A stretch of 62,653 nt of DNA from Fibrobacter succinogenes (GCA_902794535.1 CADBHQ010000005.1:1-62653); one strand, 5' to 3'; positions 1 to 8,938 are shown, counted from the stretch's first letter. A program made the numbers and translations. The notes: a model not told the origin generated them from the letters alone.

Positions 1-1164
1 GAAGTCACCGAAGAACAGTACAAGGATTTCTACAACGTCATCAGCCACGAAGCCGACGAACCGGCCGCCTGGAGCCACAGCCACGCCGAAGGTTCCCAGG
101 AATTCTGGAGCCTCGTGTACATTCCGTCCAAGGCCCCGTTCAACATCTGGCACAACGACGCATTGCACGGCCTCAAGCTCTACGTGAAGAAAGTCTTTAT
201 CATGGACGACTGCAAGGACTTGCTGCCGCCTTGGCTCCGCTTTGTGCGCGGCGTGGTAGATAGCGAAGACTTGCCACTGAACGTCTCCCGTGAAATCTTG
301 CAGAACAACAAGATCATCACCAACATCCGTAAGCACGTCATCAAGAAGGTGCTCGACACCTTGCAGAACATGGCCGACAAGGATGCCGCCAAGTACAACG
401 CCTGGTGGCGCGAACTCGGCATGGTCCTTAAGGAAGGCTTCTACATGAACTGGGAACATCTTGACGAACTCAAGAAGTTGCTCCGTTTCGAAAGCACCAA
501 GACGGAAGGCGATGCTCTCGTAGGCCTCGACGAATACGTGAAGCGCATGCCGGAAGGCCAGAAGGAAATCTACTACCTCATTGGTGACAAGAATGCCGTG
601 AAGTCTAACCCGATGCTCGAAGCCTTCAAGGCCAAGGGCTACGAAGTGTTGCTCATGAGCGACGGCATCGACGAATTCATGATGTCTAGCCTTCAGGAAT
701 TCGGCGACAAGAAGTTCCACGACATCGCCCGCGGCGATGTGGACTTCGAAAAGACCGAAGACGAAAAGAAGGCCGAAGAAGAAAACAAGGGTATCTTCAA
801 GGGCCTCTGCGAAAACCTGCAGAAGGTCTTGGACGAAGACATTAAGGAAGTCCGCGTGTCTAGCCGCCTGAAGGACAGCCCCTGCTGCCTCGTGACCAGC
901 GAAGATGCCATGAGCGCCCAGATGGAACGCATGATGAAAGCCATGGGCCAGAAGAACTTGCCGAAGAGCAAGCGCATTCTGGAAATCAACCCGACGCACC
1001 CGATTTGCGAAATGCTCAAGAAGAAAGCCGAAGCCAAGGAAGATCTTGGCGATTGGCCGAAGGCACTCTACGGTCAGGCTCTGCTTGCCGAAGGCTCTCC
1101 GCTCCCGAACCCGGCTGAATACGTCGCCGCGATTACCAAGTTGCTGACTGCAAGCGTGAAGTAA
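1..1164 (+). CDS. htpG: Chaperone protein HtpG (Hsp90), 5'-truncated by window edge
   Basis: This is the C-terminal 387 residues of the bacterial Hsp90 chaperone, an ATP-dependent dimeric cytosolic protein. The reading frame is open from base 1, so the start and the N-terminal ATPase domain lie outside the window. What is visible is the middle domain (WSHSHAEGSQEFWSLVYIPS, then the segment around GVVDSEDLPLNVSREILQ, a hallmark of Hsp90) and the C-terminal dimerisation domain. The ATG at 115 lies inside the middle domain and is not the start. There is no C-terminal MEEVD, as expected for a bacterial member. A hairpin terminator follows at 1221-1251. Confidence 0.96.
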   Translation, partial: EVTEEQYKDFYNVISHEADEPAAWSHSHAEGSQEFWSLVYIPSKAPFNIWHNDALHGLKLYVKKVFIMDDCKDLLPPWLRFVRGVVDSEDLPLNVSREILQNNKIITNIRKHVIKKVLDTLQNMADKDAAKYNAWWRELGMVLKEGFYMNWEHLDELKKLLRFESTKTEGDALVGLDEYVKRMPEGQKEIYYLIGDKNAVKSNPMLEAFKAKGYEVLLMSDGIDEFMMSSLQEFGDKKFHDIARGDVDFEKTEDEKKAEEENKGIFKGLCENLQKVLDEDIKEVRVSSRLKDSPCCLVTSEDAMSAQMERMMKAMGQKNLPKSKRILEINPTHPICEMLKKKAEAKEDLGDWPKALYGQALLAEGSPLPNPAEYVAAITKLLTASVK

Positions 1165-1174
1165 TCACACTACA

Positions 1175-1220
1175 GTGTCATCCTGAGCAAGATGCCGAAG
1201 GCGTCGCGTCGAAGGATCTA
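1175..1220. repeat. Intergenic element containing GTGTCATCCTGAGC
   Basis: The 46 bases between the htpG stop and its terminator read GTGTCATCCTGAGC, then a GC-rich middle, then GTCGAAGGATCTA. The outer parts (TCATCCT and AGGATC) are near inverted repeats. I recall similar sequence as an intergenic repeat in several bacterial genomes. Only one copy is in this window, so the repeat call is an inference. Confidence 0.4.
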
Positions 1221-1251
1221 AAAAGACCGCGATTCACTCGCGGCCTTTTTT
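1221..1251 (+). terminator. Rho-independent terminator of htpG
   Basis: A 6-bp stem (CCGCGA at 1227-1232, TCGCGG at 1238-1243) with a 5-base loop is followed by CC and six Ts at 1246-1251. A run of As lies on the 5' side. Confidence 0.75.
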
Positions 1252-1269
1252 CGTTGTTCAAACTTATTG

Positions 1270-2349
1270 CTAGAACGATTCTCTCAAGTCAATCGTAATG
1301 CCGATATGCTTGCCGTCGACAAGCGAAATGTCTCCGCGGGCGTGTAGTTTTTCGCTCTTGTTGAGCGCGAGACGCCCGCCAAAGCCAACAGCGTAATGCA
1401 CTTGCCGTTTGAAGAGTTCGCTAAAGTAGGGCGCCGATTGCAAGGTTTCGCCAAAGATAACGCCGGCGAATCGCCAGAAAAGCGGACGGCGGAGTTCCAT
1501 TTGCCAAATTAAGGCTTGTGTGTCACTCCAGATGCCGGATTCTACGCCGCGGAAACGCTTGGTGCCGTCGGGGCCTGAAAGGCGTCCGAGAGGAACGTTG
1601 TCGCCGCGGCTTTGTTTTGCGTAAAGCCCGAGTGCGATGGAGGTTTCCCAAAACAGGGGCGCATAGAATCTGGCGTCGAGCGTTTCGGTATGGTAGCTAA
1701 AGTCACCGCCGAAAAAGATTTCTTCGAAGCTTGCGTAGTAACCTTTGGTAGGCCAGTTGTCGTTGTCTTTTTTGTCGAGAACAAACAGGTAGCCACCGCC
1801 CAAATAAAAGCCGTCTTGATAATTCTTGGGAACATCGTCGCCGAGTTCGTTGTTGCGGGCTTCGCCTTCTAATACAACGCCGTAGCGCAAAGGAATGTTG
1901 TTCGGAATGCCGAAGTTCATTTCGAAGGGAATGCGGCTGTAGACAAAGGTGCTCTTGTATTCGTCAACTGGTTCAAAATCTCCGCGGGCGCCGCGTTCAA
2001 ACAGCGAATATTGCCACTTGTTCAAGTTGAGTTTTGCGGGAATGTGCAAGTGGTCGCCGAGTAGCCAAATGTTCGGGGCGTACTGGAATTGGAACTGTCC
2101 GCGCGTGGTTCCGCGTGCGATAAAGTCCATCGAAGAAATATTTACTCCGTCTTGGAATGGTCTGAAGAATAAGACGAATACCGCACCATATTGGATTTTG
2201 GTTTCTTCAGTGTAGGCGCCAAAGGGCAGTACCGAGAATCGTTGGAAGTTGTCTCTGGTTGTCGTGTCGCTAGAAACGGCCGTGCTGTCTGCGGCGCGTG
2301 CGAAAACGGTAAGTGCAAGGCACACGATAATGGTGTTGAACAACTTCAT
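1270..2349 (-). CDS. Omp85/BamA-family outer membrane beta-barrel protein
   Basis: The 359-residue product has a Sec signal peptide (residues 1-19, cleavage near FARA-AD) and no POTRA domains, so it is a barrel-only Omp85-type protein. The second half resembles the bacterial surface antigen (D15) domain: NWPTKGYYASFEE, then a KRFRGVESG segment matching the RGF-type motif, then repeated amphipathic strands. The last residue is Phe (DLRESF), the usual outer-membrane assembly signal. The gene is convergent with htpG and divergent from ettA. Its substrate or partner cannot be read from sequence. Confidence 0.7.
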   Translation of the reverse strand: MKLFNTIIVCLALTVFARAADSTAVSSDTTTRDNFQRFSVLPFGAYTEETKIQYGAVFVLFFRPFQDGVNISSMDFIARGTTRGQFQFQYAPNIWLLGDHLHIPAKLNLNKWQYSLFERGARGDFEPVDEYKSTFVYSRIPFEMNFGIPNNIPLRYGVVLEGEARNNELGDDVPKNYQDGFYLGGGYLFVLDKKDNDNWPTKGYYASFEEIFFGGDFSYHTETLDARFYAPLFWETSIALGLYAKQSRGDNVPLGRLSGPDGTKRFRGVESGIWSDTQALIWQMELRRPLFWRFAGVIFGETLQSAPYFSELFKRQVHYAVGFGGRLALNKSEKLHARGDISLVDGKHIGITIDLRESF

Positions 2350-2417
2350 ATGACATAAGTATAGAAAACTTTTTTATTATATTTATGGAAAGAATCATTT
2401 GTCCCAACAATTTATAA

Positions 2418-2456
2418 CCTCTCACCTCAAAGGACCTTTGGTCCGCGCTCACACCT
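2418..2456. repeat. Dispersed stem-loop repeat, copy 1 (upstream of ettA)
   Basis: The element has the layout CCTCTCACCTCAAA, hairpin GGACC-TTT-GGTCC, then GCGCTCACACC. A second copy at 61248-61285 aligns without gaps and keeps both flanks, while its hairpin stem changes on both arms. This copy ends about 20 bases before the ettA start codon, where no clear ribosome binding site is visible. Confidence 0.6.
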
Positions 2457-2475
2457 CGAAGCGAAGCGAGCAAAT

Positions 2476-4170
2476 ATGGCCGAACAGAATAAAGCAGAAA
2501 AATTCGTTTTCTACATGTACAAAATGACCAAGTCCTATCCGCCTAACAAAGAGGTGCTGAAGGACATTTCTTTGAGCTTCTACTATGGCGCAAAGATTGG
2601 TATTATCGGCCAGAACGGTGCCGGTAAGTCGACCCTCCTCCGTATTATGGCGGGTATCGACAAGGAATTCCAGGGCGAAGCTTGGATTGAACCGGGCCGC
2701 ACCGCAGGTTACCTGCCGCAGGAACCGCAGCTTGACCCGAACTTGACCGTCAAGGAAAACGTGATGCAGGCGGTGGCCAAGAAGCAGGCAATTCTTGACC
2801 GCTTCAACGAAATCTCCATGAAGTTTGCAGAACCCATGGAAGACGACGAGATGAACAAGCTCCTCGACGAACAGGCAAAACTTCAGGATATCATCGACGC
2901 TCAGGACTTGTGGAGCCTCGACCGCAATATCGAAATTGCAATGGATGCTCTCCGCTGCCCGCCGGGTGACTGGCCGGTGACGAACCTCTCCGGCGGTGAA
3001 AAACGCCGCGTGGCCCTCTGCCGCTTGCTTCTTGAAGAACCGGATTTGTTGCTGCTTGACGAACCGACGAACCACTTGGATGCCGAAACGGTCGCTTGGC
3101 TCGAACGCCACCTCCGCGAATACAAGGGCTCCGTGATTCTCGTGACCCATGACCGTTACTTCCTCGACAATGTGACGAACTGGATTCTGGAAATCGACCG
3201 CGGTCGCGGCATTCCTTGGGAAGGCAATTACGCCCAGTGGCTTGACCAGAAGCTTGAACGCATGAAGAACGAAGAAAAGGGTGAATCAGACCGTCAGAAG
3301 CGCCTCGCTCGCGAACAGGAATGGGTGAAGGCTTCTCCGAAGGCTCGCCAGGCCAAGAGCAAGGCCCGTTTGAAGGCTTACGAAGACTTGCTTGCCGAAG
3401 ATTCTCGCGAACAGATCAAGGTGGCCCAGATTCATATTGCAAACGGCAAGCGCTTGGGCGACATCGTGATTCAGGCGGAACACTTGCAGAAGGCCTTTGG
3501 CGAAAAGGTGCTCTTCGACGATTTGAACTTCAGCTTGCCGCGTTCGGGCATCGTGGGTATTATCGGTCCGAACGGTGCTGGTAAGACAACTTTGTTCAAG
3601 ATGATTATGGGTCAGGAAAAGCCCGATGCCGGTACGCTCAAGATTGGCGAAACTGTTGAAATCATCAGTATGGAACAGGGCCGCGAAAGCCTTGACGATA
3701 CCAAGACCGTGTGGGAAGAAATTACTGGCGGAAACGACGAAATCATGGTGGGCGACCGCAAGATGAATGGCCGCGCCTACTGCGGACTCTTTAACTTCAC
3801 CGGTGCTGCCCAGCAGAAAAAGCTGACGGCTCTTTCGGGTGGTGAACGCAACCGCGTGCTCATGGCCAAGAACTTGCAGAAGCCGGGTAACGTGCTCTTC
3901 CTCGACGAACCGACCAACGACCTTGACATTGAAACGTTGCAGGCTTTGGAACAGGCTATCCTCAAGTTCGCAGGCTGCGCCGTGATTATCTCCCATGACC
4001 GCTGGTTCCTCGACCGTATCGCAACCCACATCCTCGCTTACGAAGGCGATTCCAAGGTGGTGTGGTTTGAAGGCAACTGGAGCGAATACGAAGCCGACCG
4101 TCGCAAGCGCCTTGGCGAAGATGCGGACAATCCGAAGCCCATCAAGTACAAGACTCTCACGAGACAGTAA
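2476..4170 (+). CDS. ettA: Energy-dependent translational throttle protein EttA (ABC-F ATPase)
   Basis: A soluble ABC-F protein of 564 residues. Family members bind the ribosomal E site and gate the first elongation step according to ATP/ADP ratio. Two ABC cassettes are complete: Walker A GQNGAGKST at 45-53, signature LSGGE at 171-175 and LLLLDEPTNHLD at 191-202; then Walker A GPNGAGKT at 364-371 and LSGGE at 453-457. A charged linker at about 240-310 corresponds to the P-site tRNA interaction motif region. There are no membrane segments. The start has no obvious Shine-Dalgarno; upstream is the stem-loop repeat at 2418-2456. Length and motifs match EttA rather than Uup or YheS. Confidence 0.95.
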   Translation: MAEQNKAEKFVFYMYKMTKSYPPNKEVLKDISLSFYYGAKIGIIGQNGAGKSTLLRIMAGIDKEFQGEAWIEPGRTAGYLPQEPQLDPNLTVKENVMQAVAKKQAILDRFNEISMKFAEPMEDDEMNKLLDEQAKLQDIIDAQDLWSLDRNIEIAMDALRCPPGDWPVTNLSGGEKRRVALCRLLLEEPDLLLLDEPTNHLDAETVAWLERHLREYKGSVILVTHDRYFLDNVTNWILEIDRGRGIPWEGNYAQWLDQKLERMKNEEKGESDRQKRLAREQEWVKASPKARQAKSKARLKAYEDLLAEDSREQIKVAQIHIANGKRLGDIVIQAEHLQKAFGEKVLFDDLNFSLPRSGIVGIIGPNGAGKTTLFKMIMGQEKPDAGTLKIGETVEIISMEQGRESLDDTKTVWEEITGGNDEIMVGDRKMNGRAYCGLFNFTGAAQQKKLTALSGGERNRVLMAKNLQKPGNVLFLDEPTNDLDIETLQALEQAILKFAGCAVIISHDRWFLDRIATHILAYEGDSKVVWFEGNWSEYEADRRKRLGEDADNPKPIKYKTLTRQ

Positions 4171-4171
4171 T

Positions 4172-4205
4172 TAAAAAGGGCGGCCATCGAGCCGCCATTT
4201 TTATA
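4172..4205. terminator. Bidirectional terminator between ettA and mqnE
   Basis: The stem GGCGGC (4179-4184) / GCCGCC (4191-4196) has a 6-base loop, with As on the left and Ts on the right. It can therefore terminate the convergent ettA (+) and mqnE (-) transcripts. Confidence 0.75.
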
Positions 4206-4290
4206 TCTCTTTAAGAGAATCGATGTCCGCATTGGGAAAAGGAAGGTTTTAGGAGGGGCGGAGCCTCTCCTTGTCATAGAACGATTTTCG

Positions 4291-5331
4291 TTAAGAAAAT
4301 CGTTCGTATAGTGCATCGCGTTCGACCGGTTCCAAGCTTTCGTTCAAGATAAGGCTCTTCATGCGCTCGGGGCTCATGCCCACGGGAACCGTGGCGCCGG
4401 CGGCGTGCGTAATTTTCTCTTCGATAATCGTACCGTCCAAATCCGACGCGCCGGCGTGGAGCGCCTTCATCGCGGTCTCGATTCCCATCTGAATCCAGTA
4501 CGCCTTAATGTGCGGGAAGTTGTCGAGGAAAAGTCTTGCGACAGCGACCGTGCGCAAAATGTCTTCTTCGCTGGTGATATTCGGAACAATCTTGTGCAAC
4601 GCATTATGTTCTGGATGGTATACCAGCGGAATGAAGGCGAAAAAGCCCGGAGCTTCGTCCTGCAAGCCGCGCAGCATTTTCATGTGGGCAATACGGTCTT
4701 CAATCTTTTCGATGTGGCCAAACAGCATGGTCGCATTCGTCGGGATTCCAATCTTGTGGGCTGCGCGGTGAACGTCGAGCCATTCTTCGCCAGTTTCCTT
4801 GCCCGGGCAAATCTGGTCGCGAACATCTTGCACTAGAATTTCGGCACCGCCACCGGGCAGAGCATCAAGGCCAGCTTCTTTCAGCGTGCTCATAATTTGC
4901 AGTGGAGTCTGGCCTGAAATTTTTGCGAAGTGGCAAATTTCTACAGCGGTAAATGCCTTCAAATTCACCTTCGGAAATTCCACGCGTAGCTTGCGCAACA
5001 TCTCGATGTAGTAATCGAACGGGTGATCCGGATGCAGACCGCCTACAATGTGCAATTCGCGGGCGCCGCCCGCAATTGCTTCGGCAGCCTTGTTACGAAT
5101 GGTATCGTAGTCCCAATCGTAAGCGGTGGGGCTGTCTTTCTTGATTTTAGAAAACGCGCAGAACTTGCAGTGCAACACGCACACGTTGGTGTAGTTGATC
5201 TGGCGATTGTTCACCCAATACACGGATTTGCCGTGCCTGCGTTCCTTTTCGGCATTTGCGCGGGCACAGAGTTCGTCGAGCGGGGCGTTTAAAAACAAGT
5301 CTAGAGCTTCGGCTTCGGTCAGGCGTGCCAT
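4291..5331 (-). CDS. mqnE: Aminodeoxyfutalosine synthase MqnE (radical SAM)
   Basis: A radical SAM enzyme of the futalosine pathway of menaquinone synthesis, joining chorismate-derived 3-[(1-carboxyvinyl)oxy]benzoate to SAM-derived adenosine. The 346-residue sequence has the CxxxCxxC iron-sulfur motif at Cys51, Cys55 and Cys58 (NVCVLHCKFCAF), then GGLHPDHPFDYY, FTAVEI and GGGAEILVQDVRDQICPGKE, which fits MqnE best. CofH and MqnC are the nearest alternatives. It starts 1 base after the stop of the upstream M23 peptidase gene, so the two are probably co-transcribed although functionally unrelated. Confidence 0.87.
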   Translation of the reverse strand: MARLTEAEALDLFLNAPLDELCARANAEKERRHGKSVYWVNNRQINYTNVCVLHCKFCAFSKIKKDSPTAYDWDYDTIRNKAAEAIAGGARELHIVGGLHPDHPFDYYIEMLRKLRVEFPKVNLKAFTAVEICHFAKISGQTPLQIMSTLKEAGLDALPGGGAEILVQDVRDQICPGKETGEEWLDVHRAAHKIGIPTNATMLFGHIEKIEDRIAHMKMLRGLQDEAPGFFAFIPLVYHPEHNALHKIVPNITSEEDILRTVAVARLFLDNFPHIKAYWIQMGIETAMKALHAGASDLDGTIIEEKITHAAGATVPVGMSPERMKSLILNESLEPVERDALYERFS

Positions 5332-5332
5332 G

Positions 5333-7372
5333 TTACATCTCAGGGATGTCTACGTTATAGCTTGCCTTGTGACCGGCTTCGTCCACAATCTTGATGGTGA
5401 AGGAACCTTCTTCGGGGAGCTGGGCTCCTTCAATCACGATTTCGCGCGGTTCAGAATCGTATTCGGCGGCGACCCATTTCTTGCCGACTTGCACCGTAAT
5501 GGCGTTGCCGTCAGGAATGCCGTCGTACTTGAACAATACCGGAATCTTGAGGGCCGGCTGGCGGACGCCGCTGATCATCATGTCAGACCAGTAGGGGAAT
5601 CCAAGAGTCGGAGCTTCGGTGTTTTCGATGTTGGCGATGTCGCGAATTTCGTTCATGGTTGCGCAGCGGTTCTTGCCCTTGGTCTGCTTGCTGAAGTAGA
5701 ACCAGTTGCGGGTCGTTTCGCCGAGCCAGTAAAGCGGTTGATTGTTTTCCGGATTGTCAATGCAAACGGTCCAGTTGCCGAGCTGCATGCCCTTCGGGTG
5801 GAATTCAAAGTAGTCAAGGCTGTCGGTATGCGTGCGGGTGACTGCCAAAATCTTCTTGGTGGTGTCGCGGCCCGTCGGAATGCCGGTGAGCTTCTGTGTG
5901 ATACCTACGTTTCCGACCTTGGTAGACCAGTTCACGCTTCTCTGGTACTGGTTGAAGGCGTAGAGTTCAATGCTTGCATCGGCTGCGACGCCGTCGCCCG
6001 TAGAACGAGAGTCAGCGGTGTAGTGGATGCTTGTCATTTCGGGGTAGATTTCAAGCAGGCGGCCAATCGTAATCGGTGCGGGCTTGAATGCCTTACACAT
6101 GTCTTCTTCAATAATTTGGTCGCCGGTCATCGCGGTAAATTTCATACCGTTCTTGCAACGGAACAAGTCAAGCATCGGACGACTAAGGAACGTGAACAGC
6201 GGGGAAGCCTGGTCCTTGTACAACTGCATGGGCTTGTCGCTCTTGCAGCGCGGGTGGAACGTGAACTTCTTGCTAACCTTGTTTCCACTAAAGTCTTCGG
6301 CTTCGACGGTGTAGGTCGAAAGCGGAGCGAGCTTGGCGTTCACAAAGTGCCAATCGCCAGCGGTGTCTGCTTCTTCGGCCCACAGGAGCTGGTCGCGAAT
6401 CAGAGACATCTTGCTGTATCGCAGGGTGTCGAGAATTTCTTCAAAAATCTTTTCGTCGTAACGCCATACTGTAAGACGGCGTATAGACATCGGATTGTCC
6501 TTGGGCTCGCGGCTGTAGTCTGCAATCTTTACGGCCATGCTCAAGTTGAATTCGTTTTTCACCGGAGTTTCGACGCAGCCCTTGTTGATGGCTTCCGGAT
6601 TCGTGACGGCGAGGTGGTTGCCCTGCCACACAGCAATGCCGAAAATCTGCGGTGCCAAGGTGTCGGTAATTACGACGCCTGCCTGCACGGGGTTCACAAT
6701 GCGGTCGTTGTCCAAGCGAACTTCCAGGTGCAAGTGCGGGTTGCCAATACCGGTGCTGCCCGAGAAGGTGAGCGTGTCGCCCTTCTTGTAGCTAGCGTTC
6801 GTCTTGATAGTGACGTCGTTCTTCTTGGAGGCATACTGTTTCTTGATAATCTGGTCATCGAGCTTGCCAAAGCTGCTCTGGTGTGCGAATGCCCAGGTCT
6901 TGCCGCTGTTGCCCTTGAAGAGCATTAGCTTTCCGTAGTGGAATGGAGAAACTCGAAGTTCTACAACCTTGCCGTTTTCGGGTGCGTAAATGGGCCAGCC
7001 TTCTTCCATCTGGGTGGAATAGTCAAAGCCTGCGTGGTAACGCGTGCCACGGTTCTCGCCAAAGCTCGATGTCAGGTAAGCGTCGCGGTCGAACGGGCGG
7101 TAAGTCGGTTCGTCTGCTTTAAGAACCTTCTTTTGCGCCATGCCGTCGGCGTTATTGACTTTGTTCGCTTCGGCGCTTGCTCCGAAGTTGTCGTTAGATA
7201 CTTTTTCGCCGGATTGAGCCTTGATGCAGTCTTCGTAGGCGAAGGCGTCCATGGTCTTTTCGTTACATTCGGCGGCAAATGAGGAAGGCATCATGGCGAA
7301 ACTTGCCATAGTACCCAAGAACATTCCCTTGCGGGTGATTTTAGCGAGTTTGTTCAAGATTGTAGTATCCAT
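5333..7372 (-). CDS. Secreted M23-family (LytM) peptidase with large C-terminal region
   Basis: Predicted periplasmic zinc peptidase-like protein of 679 residues. A signal peptide ends near PSSFAA at about residue 34. The LytM core is complete: HxxxD at about His113/Asp117 (RYHAGFD) and HxH at about His213/His215 (NPHLHLEVRL). M23 enzymes cut peptidoglycan cross-bridges or serve as amidase activators. The remaining roughly 450 residues are beta-rich, with short Ig-like stretches (AEDFSGNKVSKKF, VDEAGHKASYNV), and could bind the cell wall or position substrate. I chose the ATG at 7372; an upstream in-frame TTG at 7387 has no support. Confidence 0.85.
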   Translation of the reverse strand: MDTTILNKLAKITRKGMFLGTMASFAMMPSSFAAECNEKTMDAFAYEDCIKAQSGEKVSNDNFGASAEANKVNNADGMAQKKVLKADEPTYRPFDRDAYLTSSFGENRGTRYHAGFDYSTQMEEGWPIYAPENGKVVELRVSPFHYGKLMLFKGNSGKTWAFAHQSSFGKLDDQIIKKQYASKKNDVTIKTNASYKKGDTLTFSGSTGIGNPHLHLEVRLDNDRIVNPVQAGVVITDTLAPQIFGIAVWQGNHLAVTNPEAINKGCVETPVKNEFNLSMAVKIADYSREPKDNPMSIRRLTVWRYDEKIFEEILDTLRYSKMSLIRDQLLWAEEADTAGDWHFVNAKLAPLSTYTVEAEDFSGNKVSKKFTFHPRCKSDKPMQLYKDQASPLFTFLSRPMLDLFRCKNGMKFTAMTGDQIIEEDMCKAFKPAPITIGRLLEIYPEMTSIHYTADSRSTGDGVAADASIELYAFNQYQRSVNWSTKVGNVGITQKLTGIPTGRDTTKKILAVTRTHTDSLDYFEFHPKGMQLGNWTVCIDNPENNQPLYWLGETTRNWFYFSKQTKGKNRCATMNEIRDIANIENTEAPTLGFPYWSDMMISGVRQPALKIPVLFKYDGIPDGNAITVQVGKKWVAAEYDSEPREIVIEGAQLPEEGSFTIKIVDEAGHKASYNVDIPEM

Positions 7373-7451
7373 ACCACAAAAATACAAAATTATTACAAAC
7401 TAGCGGGAGAGGTTGGCGCTTTTGCAGGTTTTATGTGATGTCTTGAAGGAA

Positions 7452-7487
7452 TAAAAAAAGAACCGTTTGCTTTTGCAAACGGTTCTT
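7452..7487 (-). terminator. Rho-independent terminator of tRNA-Ala
   Basis: A perfect 13-bp stem (7458-7470 with 7475-7487) has a 4-base loop. On the minus strand it is followed by seven Ts. It lies 6 bases beyond the tRNA 3' end. Confidence 0.9.
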
Positions 7488-7493
7488 GTCTAG

Positions 7494-7566
7494 TGGAGCT
7501 AAGGAGAGTCGAACTCCTGACCTCCTGCATGCCATGCAGGCGCTCTACCAACTGAGCTATAACCCC
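7494..7566 (-). tRNA. tRNA-Ala (anticodon GGC)
   Basis: The 73-nt gene reads GGGGTTATAGCTCAGTTGG at its 5' end. The acceptor stem pairs with two G-U wobbles, the D-arm GCTCAGTTGGTAGAGC is present, and the anticodon stem is CCTGC/GCAGG with loop ATGGCAT, giving anticodon GGC. The T-arm holds GTTCGACTC and the discriminator base is A. CCA is not encoded (the next bases are CTA), so it must be added by the tRNA nucleotidyltransferase. The gene has its own strong promoter and terminator. Confidence 0.96.
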
Positions 7567-7579
7567 GAAGGACGAGCCA

Positions 7580-7608
7580 AATATAGAAGAACTAATTTGA
7601 CTTGTCAA
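7580..7608 (-). promoter_or_regulatory. Promoter of tRNA-Ala
   Basis: On the minus strand the sequence reads TTGACA, 17 bases, TATATT, a near-perfect sigma-70-type promoter 13 bases before the tRNA 5' end. The -10 also reads TATATTTG, which fits the Bacteroidota TAnnTTTG pattern. Confidence 0.8.
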
Positions 7609-7653
7609 GGGTGGGTTATAAAAAAAGTGAAATTTTTTTACGACCCGATGTTT

Positions 7654-8199
7654 TTATGCCTTTTCGATCGTCACGGATTCGATAATCACGTCTTCGTACG
7701 GGGCGTCGCGGCGGTCGGTCTTGACGCCAGCGATTTCGTCGAGAACTTCGAAACCTTCGTAGAGCTGGCCGAATACAGAGTAGCCATCAGCGGGGCCGGG
7801 GCCAACCTGGTCGTGGTCCAAGAAATGCACGTTGTCGCCGTGAACAATAAAGAACTGGCTACCGATGGAGTTCGGCATAGCAGTCTTTGCCCAGCTCAGA
7901 GCGCCACGCATGTGGGTGAGACGCGGGTCATACTTGTCGCCAATCGTGGTGCCGGGGCCCTTGGCAGAGTGGCCACCCGTGCCGTTTCTACGGGTAAAGT
8001 CACCGCCCTGGATCATGAAGTCCTTGATAATGCGGTGGAAAGGAGCACCGTCATACTTGCCCTGCTTGGCGAGTTCAACGAAGTTCGTAGCGCATTCGCC
8101 AACGATATCTTCGAAAATGCGCAACTTCATGGTGCCGTGGTTTGTCTTCATGATGGCGATGGTTTCGCCTGCTTCCGGTTTACCCAACTGATTGAACAT
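7654..8199 (-). CDS. Peptidyl-prolyl cis-trans isomerase, cyclophilin type
   Basis: A 181-residue cyclophilin-like prolyl isomerase that speeds protein folding. Catalytic-core motifs are present: FHRIIKDFMIQGGDFT (containing the F-H-R and Q-G-G-D elements), SQFFIVHGD and FLDHDQVGPGPADGYSVFGQLYEGFEVLDEI. No signal peptide is seen, so it is probably cytoplasmic. The start at 8199 is set by a strong AGGAG 6-7 bases upstream; the frame extends further upstream without support. An 8-bp hairpin with a GGCG loop (8218-8237) lies in the presumed 5' leader. Confidence 0.92.
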   Translation of the reverse strand: MFNQLGKPEAGETIAIMKTNHGTMKLRIFEDIVGECATNFVELAKQGKYDGAPFHRIIKDFMIQGGDFTRRNGTGGHSAKGPGTTIGDKYDPRLTHMRGALSWAKTAMPNSIGSQFFIVHGDNVHFLDHDQVGPGPADGYSVFGQLYEGFEVLDEIAGVKTDRRDAPYEDVIIESVTIEKA

Positions 8200-8376
8200 A
8201 AAATCTCCTATTAATGTCCCGACAGGGCGCTGCCGGGGTTTAATGTTTCTTTTCTTATATATACAAAAATATGGGGTCAATTTCTGTAATTAAAGGTGAA
8301 AAACCATAAAAAATGCTACATTCAAGTGTGAAAACTAAGGCAAGGCTGAAAACCTGTTACCTGAAACGATACCTAT

Positions 8377-8937
8377 ATGAAAGACAACTGCAAAAAGATC
8401 AGAGAATTGCTGTCTGCGCAGGCGATGGAATTCGCCCTCGACGAAATGGCGGCAAAGCTTGCCAAAATGCACCCGACTGCCGATGACATGGTGGTGCTCG
8501 GCATGGCAAGCCGCGGAATCCCTCTCGCCAAAAAGATTTGCGAGCGCTTAAGTCAAAAGTTTAACAAGACTGTCCCCATGGGAAGCCTCGATGCGACTTT
8601 CTACCGCGACGACTTCCATTATCGCACCCACATGGGTTCGAGCGAAATGCGCATTACTGAAATGCCCGCTTCGGTTGAAGGCAAAACGGTAATCCTCGTG
8701 GACGACGTGCTTTACACGGGCCGTTCGGTGCGTGCTGCCATGCAGGCTATCCTCGACCTCGGGCGCCCGGCCGCGATTCGCCTTTGCGTGCTTGTGGACC
8801 GCGGACACCGCGAACTCCCGATTGCACCCGATTGCGTCGGACTTACGGTCGAGACTGCACAGGACCAGGAAGTCCGCGTGCAAATCGAACCGATTGACAA
8901 AGAAAATTCTGTATACCTCGTAGAGGTGGAGGCTTAA
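8377..8937 (+). CDS. pyrR: PyrR: pyr operon regulator / uracil phosphoribosyltransferase
   Basis: Type I phosphoribosyltransferase of 186 residues with the PRPP loop VILVDDVLYTGRS at 105-117 and the PyrR-typical GSLDATFYRDDF segment at about 69-80. In Gram-positive bacteria PyrR binds pyr mRNA and controls attenuation, and it also converts uracil plus PRPP to UMP. It leads a pyrR-pyrB-pyrC' operon: pyrB starts 1 base after its stop. I saw no convincing PyrR-binding loop or attenuator in the 177-base leader, so the regulatory role here is uncertain. Confidence 0.93.
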   Translation: MKDNCKKIRELLSAQAMEFALDEMAAKLAKMHPTADDMVVLGMASRGIPLAKKICERLSQKFNKTVPMGSLDATFYRDDFHYRTHMGSSEMRITEMPASVEGKTVILVDDVLYTGRSVRAAMQAILDLGRPAAIRLCVLVDRGHRELPIAPDCVGLTVETAQDQEVRVQIEPIDKENSVYLVEVEA

Positions 8938-8938
8938 G

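Noticed and set aside
115..117. ATG 115 as the htpG start
   Set aside because: The frame is open to base 1 and already encodes Hsp90 middle-domain sequence, so the gene continues upstream of the window.
5195..6928. 577-codon plus-strand frame opposite the M23 peptidase gene
   Set aside because: It lies antisense to a gene with clear catalytic motifs, has no recognisable domain, and arises from codon bias in the real gene.
8200..8376. PyrR-dependent attenuator in the pyrR leader
   Set aside because: I found no PyrR-binding loop consensus and no terminator/antiterminator pair; the only strong hairpin (8218-8237) belongs to the divergent cyclophilin leader.
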